This document shows, piece by piece, positions 25,694-35,970 of a DNA stretch of 64,000 nucleotides; the stretch's first letter is position 1, and the number at the start of each line of letters is the position of its first letter. Below the pieces are notes generated by a model. It was not told the DNA's origin. It worked only from the letters and a program-made list of their open reading frames with translations, and made no database searches. The stretch lies in NCBI RefSeq assembly GCF_000024545.1, contig NC_013947.1, forward strand, positions 2,604,001-2,668,000, read 5' to 3'. Source of the DNA: Stackebrandtia nassauensis DSM 44728. Its GTDB lineage: Bacteria > Actinomycetota > Actinomycetes > Mycobacteriales > Micromonosporaceae. Both the position numbers and the translations under genes were made by a program.

Positions 25694-26575
25694 TCACGGC
25701 ACTTCGGTGAGCGTTCGGGCGAGCATGGCCTGGGCGATCGGCGTCTGATCGGCGGCGGCGAAGTAGGCGGTCGCGTCGAGGCCGTTGGCGACCACGTAGC
25801 AGCGCAGCCTCTCGGAATCGTGCTCGGCGGCGGCCAGAAGGTGGTCGGTGTGGATGCGCATGCTCTCCATGAACGGTGCCCAGAACCGCATCCGCGCCAC
25901 GTCGTACAGCCGGTCGCCGATGACCGCGCCCTCCCAGTCCAAGACGGCGGTGACCCGCCCGGGCTCCACCAACACGTTGTCGCCGCCGAAATCGCCGTGC
26001 ACCAGCTCGTGCACGTCCGGCAACCCCGCCGCTTCCTGACGCAGCCACGCGGTGAGCCGCTCGGCGGCCGCCACGTCGATCGCGTCCGCGTGGGGGCTCC
26101 AGTCGTGGCGGGTGCTGTGCAGGATGTACGCCGCCCAGCTGTCGAACTTGCCCTCACCGGTGACCGCGTCGAAGTCGCCATAACCGCTGATGTCAGCGAC
26201 ATCGGTCGCCGCGATGCCGTCCAGCGTCTCGGCCATAGCGGCGCTGAGGCCGTGCAGCGTCTCGGTGTCGCAATCCTGAACGATGGTGCCCGGCGATCGC
26301 ACCGAGACGCAGAAGTGGTGCGCCTCGTCGATCTGTCCGATGTGAACCACCTCCGGCACCGGAACCGCAGCCGGGACCCGCTCGGCGGCCCAGCGGTCCT
26401 TGAGAAACCCCGCTGCTCGGCCGTTGACCCGCACGACGAACTCCCGGCCATCGCTGCGGAACTCGAACGCTTGCGACTCCTGGCCCTCGGTGATCGGCGC
26501 GAAGTCGTCGACCTGTCCGAGAGCCTCGTTCACGGCCGCGTGGACGACCTGCGGCGACAAGCTGGGTTTCGTCAT
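25694..26575 (-). CDS. Aminoglycoside phosphotransferase (APH) family kinase
   Basis: A 293-aa small-molecule kinase: HGDFGGDNVLV with catalytic D195 and N200, and AVLDWEGAVIGD with the metal-binding D213. The fold phosphorylates hydroxyls on antibiotics, sugars or amino-sugars. Substrate unknown; actual resistance is not implied. A nucleotidyltransferase and an acetyltransferase lie within 3 kb. Confidence 0.88.
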   Translation of the reverse strand: MTKPSLSPQVVHAAVNEALGQVDDFAPITEGQESQAFEFRSDGREFVVRVNGRAAGFLKDRWAAERVPAAVPVPEVVHIGQIDEAHHFCVSVRSPGTIVQDCDTETLHGLSAAMAETLDGIAATDVADISGYGDFDAVTGEGKFDSWAAYILHSTRHDWSPHADAIDVAAAERLTAWLRQEAAGLPDVHELVHGDFGGDNVLVEPGRVTAVLDWEGAVIGDRLYDVARMRFWAPFMESMRIHTDHLLAAAEHDSERLRCYVVANGLDATAYFAAADQTPIAQAMLARTLTEVP

Positions 26576-26584
26576 GTTCTCACC

Positions 26585-27556
26585 TTAGCCAGTACTAGTT
26601 ATATATCGACTCCGAGGCATTCGCCTCGACAAGCCCAAGCCCCAGGCAGCGTTCCAATCCTCACGCTCAAGCCGCAACGCCATAGCCAAATACCGCACAC
26701 GCTTCTCAACCCGCTCCAGCTGAAGTTCGGACGGTTTCCAGCCACGATGCCGCAGCCGCCAACGGATCTCGGCCAACATGTCGTCCGGAGAAACGACGAC
26801 GTCCGATCCGTACAAGGTGAACATCAACCAGCCCTCGGATTCGAGCCGCTTGCGGCGCTGACGGTCGTGTTCGCGCATGTCGTCGGTGGCGTGATACCGA
26901 AGCCCATTGCACTCGATCCCGACTCTGAACCGCCGATACCCCAGATCCAAGTGGACGATCGACCCGTCCCGCAACCCCACCGGCAACTGCGCCACCGGCC
27001 GAGGCAACCCCGCGTCCACGATGAGGCACCTCGCCCAGCTCTCCAACGGCGACTCGGCCCGCGTGTCCGCGACATCGAGAACAGCCCCCATCAACCGAGC
27101 CGAACCCCGATCCCCAACGATGGCAGCTCTCCGACGAAGCTCAGCCAACTCCAGCCCACCCCGCAGAAACTGATCCACAGCCGACACCGCGTCCAACCGA
27201 GGCAACACTCTCGCGCAATCCAGCGCCGTACGCGCCTTCGTCGTCACCAACACATCCCCGATCTGCTCCACATCGGTCCCCAACCCCCACCGATAGACCC
27301 GCAAGCCCCGCCGACTCGCCAGCTCGACCCCCTTGGGAACAACAACCTCCACCGGCCAGCAATCGTTCGAAACCGAACGCGGCAACACATCCAACCCATG
27401 CAGCCAAGCCGCCGTCCGCAACCCGAACACAGCAGCCAACGGCAACTCCGCCGCCAGCTCACCCACCCGCTCCGAAAGCCCGGCACCTAGCGACTGCCCC
27501 GGCAGCGAGAACATCCGGCTCTCCGGCGAGCCCCGGTAGTGCGCGAAGTTGGACAT
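26585..27556 (-). CDS. AbiEi-like / DUF559 endonuclease-fold protein
   Basis: A 323-aa protein. The N-terminal part (AAVFGLRTAAWLHGLDVLP, then VVVPKGVELASRRGLRVYRW, TTKARTALDCARVL) resembles AbiEi-type antitoxin/regulator proteins. The C-terminal part carries a Vsr-like DUF559 domain: SPLESWARCLIVDAGLPRP, LDLGYRRFRVGIECNGLRYH, then RKRLESEGW. The acid in the LDLGY strand and the IE pair suit a PD-(D/E)xK nuclease site. No partner toxin is adjacent. Function is not established. Confidence 0.75.
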   Translation of the reverse strand: MSNFAHYRGSPESRMFSLPGQSLGAGLSERVGELAAELPLAAVFGLRTAAWLHGLDVLPRSVSNDCWPVEVVVPKGVELASRRGLRVYRWGLGTDVEQIGDVLVTTKARTALDCARVLPRLDAVSAVDQFLRGGLELAELRRRAAIVGDRGSARLMGAVLDVADTRAESPLESWARCLIVDAGLPRPVAQLPVGLRDGSIVHLDLGYRRFRVGIECNGLRYHATDDMREHDRQRRKRLESEGWLMFTLYGSDVVVSPDDMLAEIRWRLRHRGWKPSELQLERVEKRVRYLAMALRLEREDWNAAWGLGLSRRMPRSRYITSTG

Positions 27557-27629
27557 TGTTCGAGCCGACCACGAACCGCCGCTCGTGGACAGTGAATTTC
27601 AGCCGAGATTAAGTGTGAATACTGGACCC

Positions 27630-28154
27630 ATGCCCCCGTCGCTGAAGCTTCGACCGATCGTGATGGACGACTGGACGGCCGTCCACGACTGGGCCAGGCT
27701 GGACGAGAGCTGTCGCTACCAGGGCTGGGGTCCCAACACCGAGCACGAGACCCGGGCCTTCGTGGAGCGGGCGGTGGCGGGCTGGAATGTCGAGCCGGTC
27801 CGGCATCGGGTGTACGTGGCCGAAGTGGACGGCGAGATCGTCGGCAGCGGTGTGCTGCACTTTCGCGACCGGCGGCATCGGCAGGGCGAGATCTCGTACG
27901 GGGTGCACCCGAAGCTGTGGGGCCGGGGGTTGGGGACTGCGGTGGGGGCCGAGCTGCTTCGCGTCGGTTTTGATGGGCTGGGCCTGCACCGGATCGCCGC
28001 GACCTGCGATCCGCGCAATCGTGCTTCGGCGGCGGTGCTGGGGAAGCTTGGTATGAGTTTTGAGGGACGGATGCGGCACACCAGACGGATCGGGGACGGT
28101 TGGCGGGACTCGGATTTGTACTCGATTCTTGACGGGGAATGGCGGCCGTTGTAG
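27630..28154 (+). CDS. GNAT acetyltransferase (RimJ/RimL-like)
   Basis: A 174-aa enzyme with the acetyl-CoA loop HPKLWGRGLGTAVGAELLRV and the RimJ/RimL C-terminal pattern HRIAATCDPRNRASAAVLGK LGM. It acetylates a peptide N-terminus or a small amine; substrate unknown. The ATG at 27630 gives the family-typical N-terminus LKLRPIVMDDW. Divergent from the DUF559 gene with 73 bases between. Confidence 0.88.
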   Translation: MPPSLKLRPIVMDDWTAVHDWARLDESCRYQGWGPNTEHETRAFVERAVAGWNVEPVRHRVYVAEVDGEIVGSGVLHFRDRRHRQGEISYGVHPKLWGRGLGTAVGAELLRVGFDGLGLHRIAATCDPRNRASAAVLGKLGMSFEGRMRHTRRIGDGWRDSDLYSILDGEWRPL

Positions 28155-28209
28155 GTGACGGGCACGGCGTGGTGATGGCGGTAATGCGCCACCATTTATC
28201 TTGTTCCCC

Positions 28210-29007
28210 ATGTCCGACAACCCGGCCGGTCCCACCCGTTACCCAGAACTCAACGAGCTGTTGGACGAACTGACGTGTCGGGTGGGGGATGTACTGGGGG
28301 ACAACCTTGTCGGGATGTACCTGTGCGGGTCGTTCGCTGTGGGGGATGCCGACATGCACAGTGACTGCGATTTTCTGGCCGTGGTGCGGCGGGCGTTGGG
28401 GCGGGTGCAGGAGCGGCGGATTCGGGCGTTGCACAGTGAGATTCCGACGCGGGCCGGGCATTGGACCCAGCATTTGGAGGGGTCTTATCCGGTGGCGGCG
28501 GAGTTGAAGACGCTGGAGTCCTTGGGGCGGGAGTGGCTCTACATTGATCACGGGTGGCGGGAGATGCAGTTTCACACTCATTGCAACAATGAGGTGACCC
28601 GGTGGAGTCTGCGCGAGCATGGGGTTACCTTGACCGGTCCGGATCCGAAGTCACTCGTGGACGAGGTGCCGGTGGAGGCGCTGCGGTCGCGGATGTTGCA
28701 CGATATTCCGCGGTTCCTGGAGGACCTGGCGGCGTGGGCGTCGTGGGATGTGGCCTGGACGCAGCGGTACGCGGTGACGACGTACTGCCGGATGCTGAAC
28801 ACCTTGGAGACCGGGGTGGTGGTGTCGAAGCGGGCCGCGTTGGCCTGGGCGATGGACAGTTTGGACCCCTCGTGGCGGCCGCTGTTGCGGCAGGTGCTGG
28901 ACGATCGGGAGCGGGGGTGGGATCCCTACGATCCGCCGCGGCCGGGCAGTATCGAGTCCACGATGGCGTTCTCGGATTACGTGTTGGATCGGGCCGGGCG
29001 CCACTAG
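28210..29007 (+). CDS. Nucleotidyltransferase with DUF4111 (aminoglycoside adenylyltransferase-like)
   Basis: A 265-aa protein. The nucleotidyltransferase motif is YLCGSFAVGDADMHSDCDFL (GSxxxGD with metal-binding D-x-D), followed by the all-helical DUF4111-type domain found in ANT(9)/ANT(3'')-like enzymes (RYAVTTYCRMLNTLETG, SKRAALAWAMDSLDPSWRPL). It could adenylylate a small molecule; substrate unknown. The ATG at 28210 is preferred to a TTG at 28201. Confidence 0.85.
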   Translation: MSDNPAGPTRYPELNELLDELTCRVGDVLGDNLVGMYLCGSFAVGDADMHSDCDFLAVVRRALGRVQERRIRALHSEIPTRAGHWTQHLEGSYPVAAELKTLESLGREWLYIDHGWREMQFHTHCNNEVTRWSLREHGVTLTGPDPKSLVDEVPVEALRSRMLHDIPRFLEDLAAWASWDVAWTQRYAVTTYCRMLNTLETGVVVSKRAALAWAMDSLDPSWRPLLRQVLDDRERGWDPYDPPRPGSIESTMAFSDYVLDRAGRH

Positions 29008-29072
29008 GGCGGGGGTGGCCTTCGCGGGTCGCCTTGACAGCGGTGGCGGCTGATCTGTGAAGATTGGCCACC

Positions 29073-29879
29073 ATGAGCATGCCACAACAAGGTCCGCCCG
29101 ACCCGCAGACGCCGGGGCCGGTGAGCGGCAGTCCACAGCCACAGTACGACCCGCAGGCACAGCAGCCGATGCAGCCGCAGCCCGGCCAGGCACCGCCGCC
29201 GCAGTCGTTCCCGACCGCCGGTCCGGCCCAGGTCGCGCGTCCGGCGATGTTGATGATGGGGGCGATCGGGTGCGGGGCGCTGGCGCTGTTCTTCCTCGTC
29301 CACGCGATCCTGGCGTTCATCCAGACCGACGTGCATTATCAGTTCCCGTACCTCTATGGCGTCTACCTGCTGCTGATGGCCGCGGCGGCCGGTGCGGCGG
29401 CCGTGTTCTCGTTCCTGGGAACCGATTTCGGACGCGTCTTCGCCGCCGCCGTGGCCGGTGCCGCGATGTGGGAGGCCGCCGAATGGTGGCAGTCGCTGAT
29501 CGGGCCGCTCGTGAGCGGTGACGGCATTGCGGTCGGGCACTTTCCGTGGATCGCCGCGGTCACATCGTTTCTGGGCGGTTTCGTCGGTATCGGGGTGGTC
29601 GTCGTGATGTCGATGCCCGCGCTGAGTGTGTACTTGGCCGAGAAGCAGAAGAAACCGGCGGCCGGACCCGCGCCGATGGGCCAGCCGCCCGCCGCGCCGC
29701 AGCCGCCCGCTGGCCAGCCGTACCAGGGACAGACCTACGGCGGTCCGCCTCCGGCGGCACCGCCGCAGCCGGGCCAGCCGTACGGGGACCAGCCGCCACC
29801 GGGGCAGCCGTATCCGCAGAACTACGGCGAGCAGCCGCCTCCGCCCGGGCAGCAGCCCCCGCCCGGCCCGCAAGGCTGA
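29073..29879 (+). CDS. Proline/glutamine-rich four-helix membrane protein
   Basis: A 268-aa protein: a Pro/Gln-rich cytoplasmic N-terminus (about 1-55), four membrane helices (about 58-185), then a low-complexity tail of QPYG/QPPPGQPY-type repeats (about 190-268). Such tails occur on actinobacterial membrane proteins at the cell pole or septum. No enzymatic motif. Function unknown. Confidence 0.8.
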   Translation: MSMPQQGPPDPQTPGPVSGSPQPQYDPQAQQPMQPQPGQAPPPQSFPTAGPAQVARPAMLMMGAIGCGALALFFLVHAILAFIQTDVHYQFPYLYGVYLLLMAAAAGAAAVFSFLGTDFGRVFAAAVAGAAMWEAAEWWQSLIGPLVSGDGIAVGHFPWIAAVTSFLGGFVGIGVVVVMSMPALSVYLAEKQKKPAAGPAPMGQPPAAPQPPAGQPYQGQTYGGPPPAAPPQPGQPYGDQPPPGQPYPQNYGEQPPPPGQQPPPGPQG

Positions 29880-29893
29880 CGACGATGAAGCGC

Positions 29894-29918
29894 GGCCCCA
29901 CCCGTCACGGGTGGGGCC
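29894..29918 (+). terminator. Intrinsic terminator
   Basis: A perfect 11-bp stem GGCCCCACCCG (29894-29904) with its complement (29908-29918), a TCA loop and then GTTTCGTTT. It serves the 29073 gene and sits just before the convergent bPH2 gene end. Confidence 0.88.
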
Positions 29919-29926
29919 GTTTCGTT

Positions 29927-31276
29927 TCAGGACGACGGTTGTGGTCGTGCCGCCTCGCGGGATCGTTCCCGCAGGCGCAGCGCCATGTCCAGGGCCTCGT
30001 CGAGGTCGCGGTGCGAGGCGCGCGGGTTGATGCCGATGCCACCGGCGATGTCCACACTGACCGTCGCCAGTCGCAGTGCCCGTTGCCAGCGGCCCTGGGT
30101 GACGCGGACGCTTTGGATGCGGGCGTAGGGGACGGCCACCAGTTGCGGGATGACGCGGCCCCGGCGGCACACGAACACCTGCTCGCCCAGGCCCGCGCCC
30201 AGGGCGGGTTGGCCGATGGGGGAGCGCCAGCGGGCGCGGCGGGGGACGCCGATCAGGCGCACCGCCGTCAGGTCTACTCCGGACAGTGCGTGGGTGGTGA
30301 CGGTGCGGGCCTGTTCGTGGGTGCCCACCGGCAGCAGGGTGCCGCCGAGCAGTTGTTCCGAGCCGCTGGAGCCGCCGCCGGCGTTGGCGACCCGGCAGGT
30401 GACCCAGCCCGCCCACCGCCACAGCAGCGGGCGCTGGATCGTCACGGCGGTGACCCGTTCGTGGGGGAGCGTCTGGGTGCGGCGTTCGGTGAGGCCGCGG
30501 CGGATGAGCAGTTCGGTGTCGGTCTCGGTGAGCGTGAAGTCGTAGTTGCCCATCGCCTGGCGTACCGGCGACAGCAGGATGCCCAGCAGCGCGGAGATCA
30601 GCGCGGCGATGCCGAAGAAGGTGGCGTCGGGGTTGACGACGAAGAACACGACGGTGACGGCGACGGCGAACGGCAGCGCGAACACCTGCGGGGTCAGCAG
30701 CTGGCTGCGCAGCAGCAGCCCGGAGGGCACCGTCAGCACCGGGGTGGCTTCCTCCACGGGAGCGGTGTCGACGACGGTGGGCTCGGCGGTGGCGTCGGGG
30801 TCGGTCGCGTCGTCGGTCGCGACGGACGACGCGGTGGCGGACTGTTTGGACAGTGTCAGCAGCCGCTCGCGCAGCTCGGTCGCGTCCTTCAATGTCAGAA
30901 AGGACAGTGGTGCCTCGGTCTTGGCGGCGCCGACGACCTCGCACCGCAACTGGGCCAGTCCAACCGGGCGCGCCAACAGCGGCTGCACCACCTCGACCGA
31001 CTGCAACCGTTGCAGCGGGATGGTGCGGTGGCGTCGCATCAGGGCGCCCTCGGAGATGCGCAGTTCCCGGTCGGCGATCTCGAAACCGGTGAAGCGCCAG
31101 GCGATCCAGGCCCAGATCAGACCCAGCACGCCCCCGGCGGCCACGATCATCCCTCCGGTGGTGACGCCGAACTGGGCGAAGCCCTGCCACGAGATCGCGG
31201 CCATCACCACGCCCAGCGACTTGATGCCGTTGAGCACCGGCGACAGTGGATGCAGTCGCTGCTTGCCGGTGCTCAC
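29927..31276 (-). CDS. bPH2-domain membrane protein (YdbT-like)
   Basis: A 449-aa protein with membrane helices near residues 25-65, 210-235 and 250, and repeated bPH2 units: FEIADRELRISEGALMRRHR TIPLQRLQSVE, later DTELLIRRGLTERRTQTLPH ERV, and VCRRGRVIPQLVAVPYARIQ. This is the YdbT arrangement. YdbS/YdbT pairs in Firmicutes affect resistance to membrane-active peptides. GTG start at 31276 overlaps the stop of the upstream ydbS-like gene by four bases (GTGA), so the two are translationally coupled. Confidence 0.88.
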   Translation of the reverse strand: MSTGKQRLHPLSPVLNGIKSLGVVMAAISWQGFAQFGVTTGGMIVAAGGVLGLIWAWIAWRFTGFEIADRELRISEGALMRRHRTIPLQRLQSVEVVQPLLARPVGLAQLRCEVVGAAKTEAPLSFLTLKDATELRERLLTLSKQSATASSVATDDATDPDATAEPTVVDTAPVEEATPVLTVPSGLLLRSQLLTPQVFALPFAVAVTVVFFVVNPDATFFGIAALISALLGILLSPVRQAMGNYDFTLTETDTELLIRRGLTERRTQTLPHERVTAVTIQRPLLWRWAGWVTCRVANAGGGSSGSEQLLGGTLLPVGTHEQARTVTTHALSGVDLTAVRLIGVPRRARWRSPIGQPALGAGLGEQVFVCRRGRVIPQLVAVPYARIQSVRVTQGRWQRALRLATVSVDIAGGIGINPRASHRDLDEALDMALRLRERSREAARPQPSS

Positions 31277-31776
31277 AGTCCTTCCCGCTCGGCCGTGGCC
31301 CGCTGGGCGAGCCGGTCGCGCAGGCCGGTGGCCACGTCGGGGGCCAGACCCGGCACCGTGGAGTCGGTGGTGGCCGCGGCGGTGTGCAGTTTCACCGTCG
31401 CCAGGTCGAACATCCGGTCCACCGGGCCGGCGCTGACGTCGATGAACTGCATTCGTCCGTAGGGGACGATGGACAGCCGTTTGATGAGTACCCCGTGCCG
31501 GATCAGCAGGTCGTCGTCGCGTTCGGCGTAGCCCCAGGCCCGTACCGCCCGCCGCAGCAACACCGCCCGCACCAGCAGGCCCGCCAGCACCACGCCGCCC
31601 AACAGTAGCGCCCAGGTGCGGCCCCACCACAGCCACGGCGCGATGAGCACGGCGGCCAGCGCCACCACGCCGAACAGCGCCAGGCTCACCAGCCGCACCT
31701 TCAGGTACTGGGGCGCCACCGGATGCCAGGTGACCTCGCCGGGCCAGGACGACCACACGCTCGCGGATTCGGGCAT
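31273..31776 (-). CDS. bPH2-domain membrane protein (YdbS-like)
   Basis: A 167-aa protein: WHPVAPQYLKVRLVSLALFG opening, two membrane helices (about 27-70), then a single bPH2 domain (ERDDDLLIRHGVLIKRLSIV PYGRMQFIDV). It is the small partner of the YdbT-like protein it precedes. Its 5' end overlaps the 3' end of the small cysteine-rich gene 31701-31982, so the true start may lie a little downstream. Confidence 0.88.
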   Translation of the reverse strand: MPESASVWSSWPGEVTWHPVAPQYLKVRLVSLALFGVVALAAVLIAPWLWWGRTWALLLGGVVLAGLLVRAVLLRRAVRAWGYAERDDDLLIRHGVLIKRLSIVPYGRMQFIDVSAGPVDRMFDLATVKLHTAAATTDSTVPGLAPDVATGLRDRLAQRATAEREGL

Positions 31777-31982
31777 GCCGCTAAGCCTATGTCGTCGACA
31801 TGGCGGACCTGACAGGGAAAACGCCGCCGGGTCAGGAAGTCCGACAGTGACTCACAGTGCTCGTCACACGCCAGCCAGACCTTGACGCGATCCTCGGTGT
31901 GGATCTTCGGATTGCGCCACTCCAGCGCCCAACTGGCCGCCTTCTGGCAGCCGCGCGCCGAACACACCTTGACCTCGACCAT
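31701..31982 (-). CDS. Small conserved actinobacterial Cys/His protein
   Basis: A 93-aa protein. The first 60 residues look conserved: VKVCSARGCQKAASWALEWR, then NPKIHTEDRVKVWLACDEHC and SDFLTRR. C7, C12, C39, H42 and C43 could bind a metal ion. Relatives usually end soon after this block. Here the frame continues another 30 low-information residues, overlapping the ydbS-like gene by 76 bases, so either that gene starts later or this C-terminus is extended. Function unknown. Confidence 0.65.
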   Translation of the reverse strand: MVEVKVCSARGCQKAASWALEWRNPKIHTEDRVKVWLACDEHCESLSDFLTRRRFPCQVRHVDDIGLAACPNPRACGRPGPARSPGIRWRPST

Positions 31983-32090
31983 TCGCCCAAGTCTGCCGCA
32001 GCCGACACCCTCGCGAGCGCGGTGGGCGGTCGCGGCGAGTGGCCTCTACTATCGTCGAGACAGCCGCTACACCCGACCGAAAGGCCACCC

Positions 32091-33227
32091 ATGACCGGGG
32101 CGCAGTCTTCGCAGCCCACGCCGGCCCAGGATGCCGAGCTGCTGGAAAAGGCACTGTTCGAAGTCAAGAAGGTCATCGTCGGCCAGGACCGCATGATCGA
32201 GCGGATGTTCGTCGCGCTGCTGTCGCGCGGCCACTGCCTGCTGGAAGGTGTGCCCGGAGTGGCCAAGACGCTGGCGGTGGAGACGCTGGCCAAGGTCACC
32301 GGAGGCTCGTTCACCCGTACCCAGTTCACTCCCGACCTGGTGCCCGCCGACATCGTCGGTACCCGCATCTACCGGCAGTCCACTGAGAAGTTCGATGTGG
32401 AGCTGGGGCCGGTGTTCGTGAACTTCATGCTCGCCGACGAGATCAACCGGGCCCCGGCCAAGGTGCAGTCGGCCATGTTGGAGGTCATGAGCGAGCGGCA
32501 GGTGTCCATTGGGGGCGAAACCTACAAGGTCCCGGACCCGTTCCTGGTGATGGCCACCCAGAACCCGATCGAGCAGGAGGGTGTCTACCCGCTGCCCGAG
32601 GCGCAGCGCGACCGGTTCCTGCTGAAGATCGTGGTGGGATATCCCACCGATTCGGAGGAACGCGAGATCGTCTACCGCATGGGTGTGGAGCCGCCGGAGC
32701 CCGAGCCGATCTTCACGCCGGAGGACATCCTGCGGCTGCAGAAGAAGGCCGACCAGATCTTCATTCACAACGCCCTTGTGGACTACGCGGTGCGGCTGGT
32801 GCTGGCCACCCGTCGCCCGGCCGAGTTCGGGGTCGCCGACGTGTCCGGGCTGATCCAATACGGTGCCAGCCCGCGTGCGTCGCTGGGCATCATCAAGGCC
32901 GCCCGGGCGCTGGCGGTGCTGCGCGGCCGTGACTACGCGCTGCCGCAGGACCTGCAGGACATCGCGCCCGACATCCTGCGGCACCGGCTGGTGCTGTCCT
33001 ACGACGCGCTGGCCGACGGCATCCCCGCCGAGGACATCGTGGACAAGATCATGGCCGCGGTGCCGCCGCCGAGCGTGTCGCCGCGCCAGGACGCCAACGC
33101 GCGTCCGGCCGCCACCGCCGCGGTGCAGGTGCCGCCGAAGTCGCCGGTGCCGGTCAACCCGGTCTCGCCCGCCGCGGCGCAGGCCCCGAAGCCCGCCGGT
33201 GGCTGGCCCGCGCCGGAAAGTCGGTAG
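32091..33227 (+). CDS. moxR: MoxR-family AAA+ ATPase
   Basis: A 378-aa ATPase with Walker A GVPGVAKT (53-60), Walker B LADEINR (D116, E117), sensor 1 in FLVMATQNPIEQEG and EAQRDRF arginine-finger region. The last 60 residues are a Pro/Ala-rich tail. MoxR proteins act as chaperones with VWA-domain partners, here encoded immediately downstream (DUF58, VWA). The ATG at 32091 has GAAAGG upstream. First gene of a tight three-gene operon. Confidence 0.95.
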   Translation: MTGAQSSQPTPAQDAELLEKALFEVKKVIVGQDRMIERMFVALLSRGHCLLEGVPGVAKTLAVETLAKVTGGSFTRTQFTPDLVPADIVGTRIYRQSTEKFDVELGPVFVNFMLADEINRAPAKVQSAMLEVMSERQVSIGGETYKVPDPFLVMATQNPIEQEGVYPLPEAQRDRFLLKIVVGYPTDSEEREIVYRMGVEPPEPEPIFTPEDILRLQKKADQIFIHNALVDYAVRLVLATRRPAEFGVADVSGLIQYGASPRASLGIIKAARALAVLRGRDYALPQDLQDIAPDILRHRLVLSYDALADGIPAEDIVDKIMAAVPPPSVSPRQDANARPAATAAVQVPPKSPVPVNPVSPAAAQAPKPAGGWPAPESR

Positions 33228-33230
33228 CCG

Positions 33231-34204
33231 GTGAACGACGCCGAGCTGTTGGCGCTGAGCCGTGGCGCGGGCCACGGCAAGAACGCCGTCGAACAGCTCA
33301 ACCACCTCCAGTTGCTGATCAACAACAAACTGGACGGACTGCTGCACGGCGACTACCTCGGGCTGCTGCCCGGGCCGGGCACCGAGCCGGGGGAGTCGCG
33401 CGAATACCGGCCCGGCGACGACGTGCGGCGGATGGACTGGCCGGTCACGGCCCGCACCACCACCCCGCACGTGCGCACCACCATCGCCGACCGGGAACTG
33501 GAGACCTGGCTGGCGGTGGACCTGTCGGCCAGCCTCGACTTCGGCACCGCCAAATGCCTCAAACGCGACCTGGCCATCGCCGCGACCGCCGCGATGGCGC
33601 ACCTGACGGTGCGCGGCGGCAACCGGATCGGCGCCGTCATGGGCGCCGGTGGCCCGCCGCGGGTGGTGCCCGCGGCACCCGGTCACTCCGGCGCCCAGAT
33701 GCTGCTGCGCAAGGTCGCCGGGCTGCGGCCGGAACGTCCCGCCAAACCGGGCCGGTTCCGCCGCGTGGCCGCCAAACCCGGCCGCACCGACCTGTCGCTG
33801 TTGGTGGAACGGCTGCACCGGCCGCCGCGCCGTCGCGGCTTCGCCGTGATCATCTCCGACTTCCTGGCCGAGGACGGCTGGGAACGGCCGATCCGCAAAC
33901 TGGCGGTGCGCCACGACGTACTGGCCATCGAGATCGTCGACCCGCGTGAACTGGAACTCCCCGACGTGGGCGTCATGGAACTGCAGGACCCCGAAACCGG
34001 GGCGGTCATGGAGATCCAGACCCACGACGCGGCCTTCCGCCGCCAGTACGCGCACGCCGCGCAGGCGCAGCGCACCCAGATCGCCTCGGGGCTGCGGCGC
34101 GCGGGCGCGGCCCGGCTGCGGTTGTCGACCGACTCCGACTGGCTGCGCGACATCGTGCGCTTCGTCGCCTCCCAACGTCACGCTCGTACGAGAGGTACTA
34201 CCCG

Positions 34205-34208
<4 letters not shown>
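33231..34208 (+). CDS. DUF58 protein
   Basis: A 325-aa protein with the DUF58 signature SREYRPGDDVRRMDWPVTAR followed by a VWA-like region (LAVDLSASLDFGTAK). DUF58 proteins pair with MoxR ATPases in assembling membrane or periplasmic complexes. GTG start four bases after moxR, and its stop overlaps the next start, indicating coupled translation. Confidence 0.92.
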
Positions 34209-35948
<1,740 letters not shown>

Positions 35949-35970
35949 CAATTTCGAATAAGGAGTGCAT

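Noticed and set aside
29700-29870. Short repeats in the 3' end of 29073-29879 as a mobile or minisatellite element
   Set aside because: They are in-frame QPYG/QPPPG codon repeats of a low-complexity protein tail.
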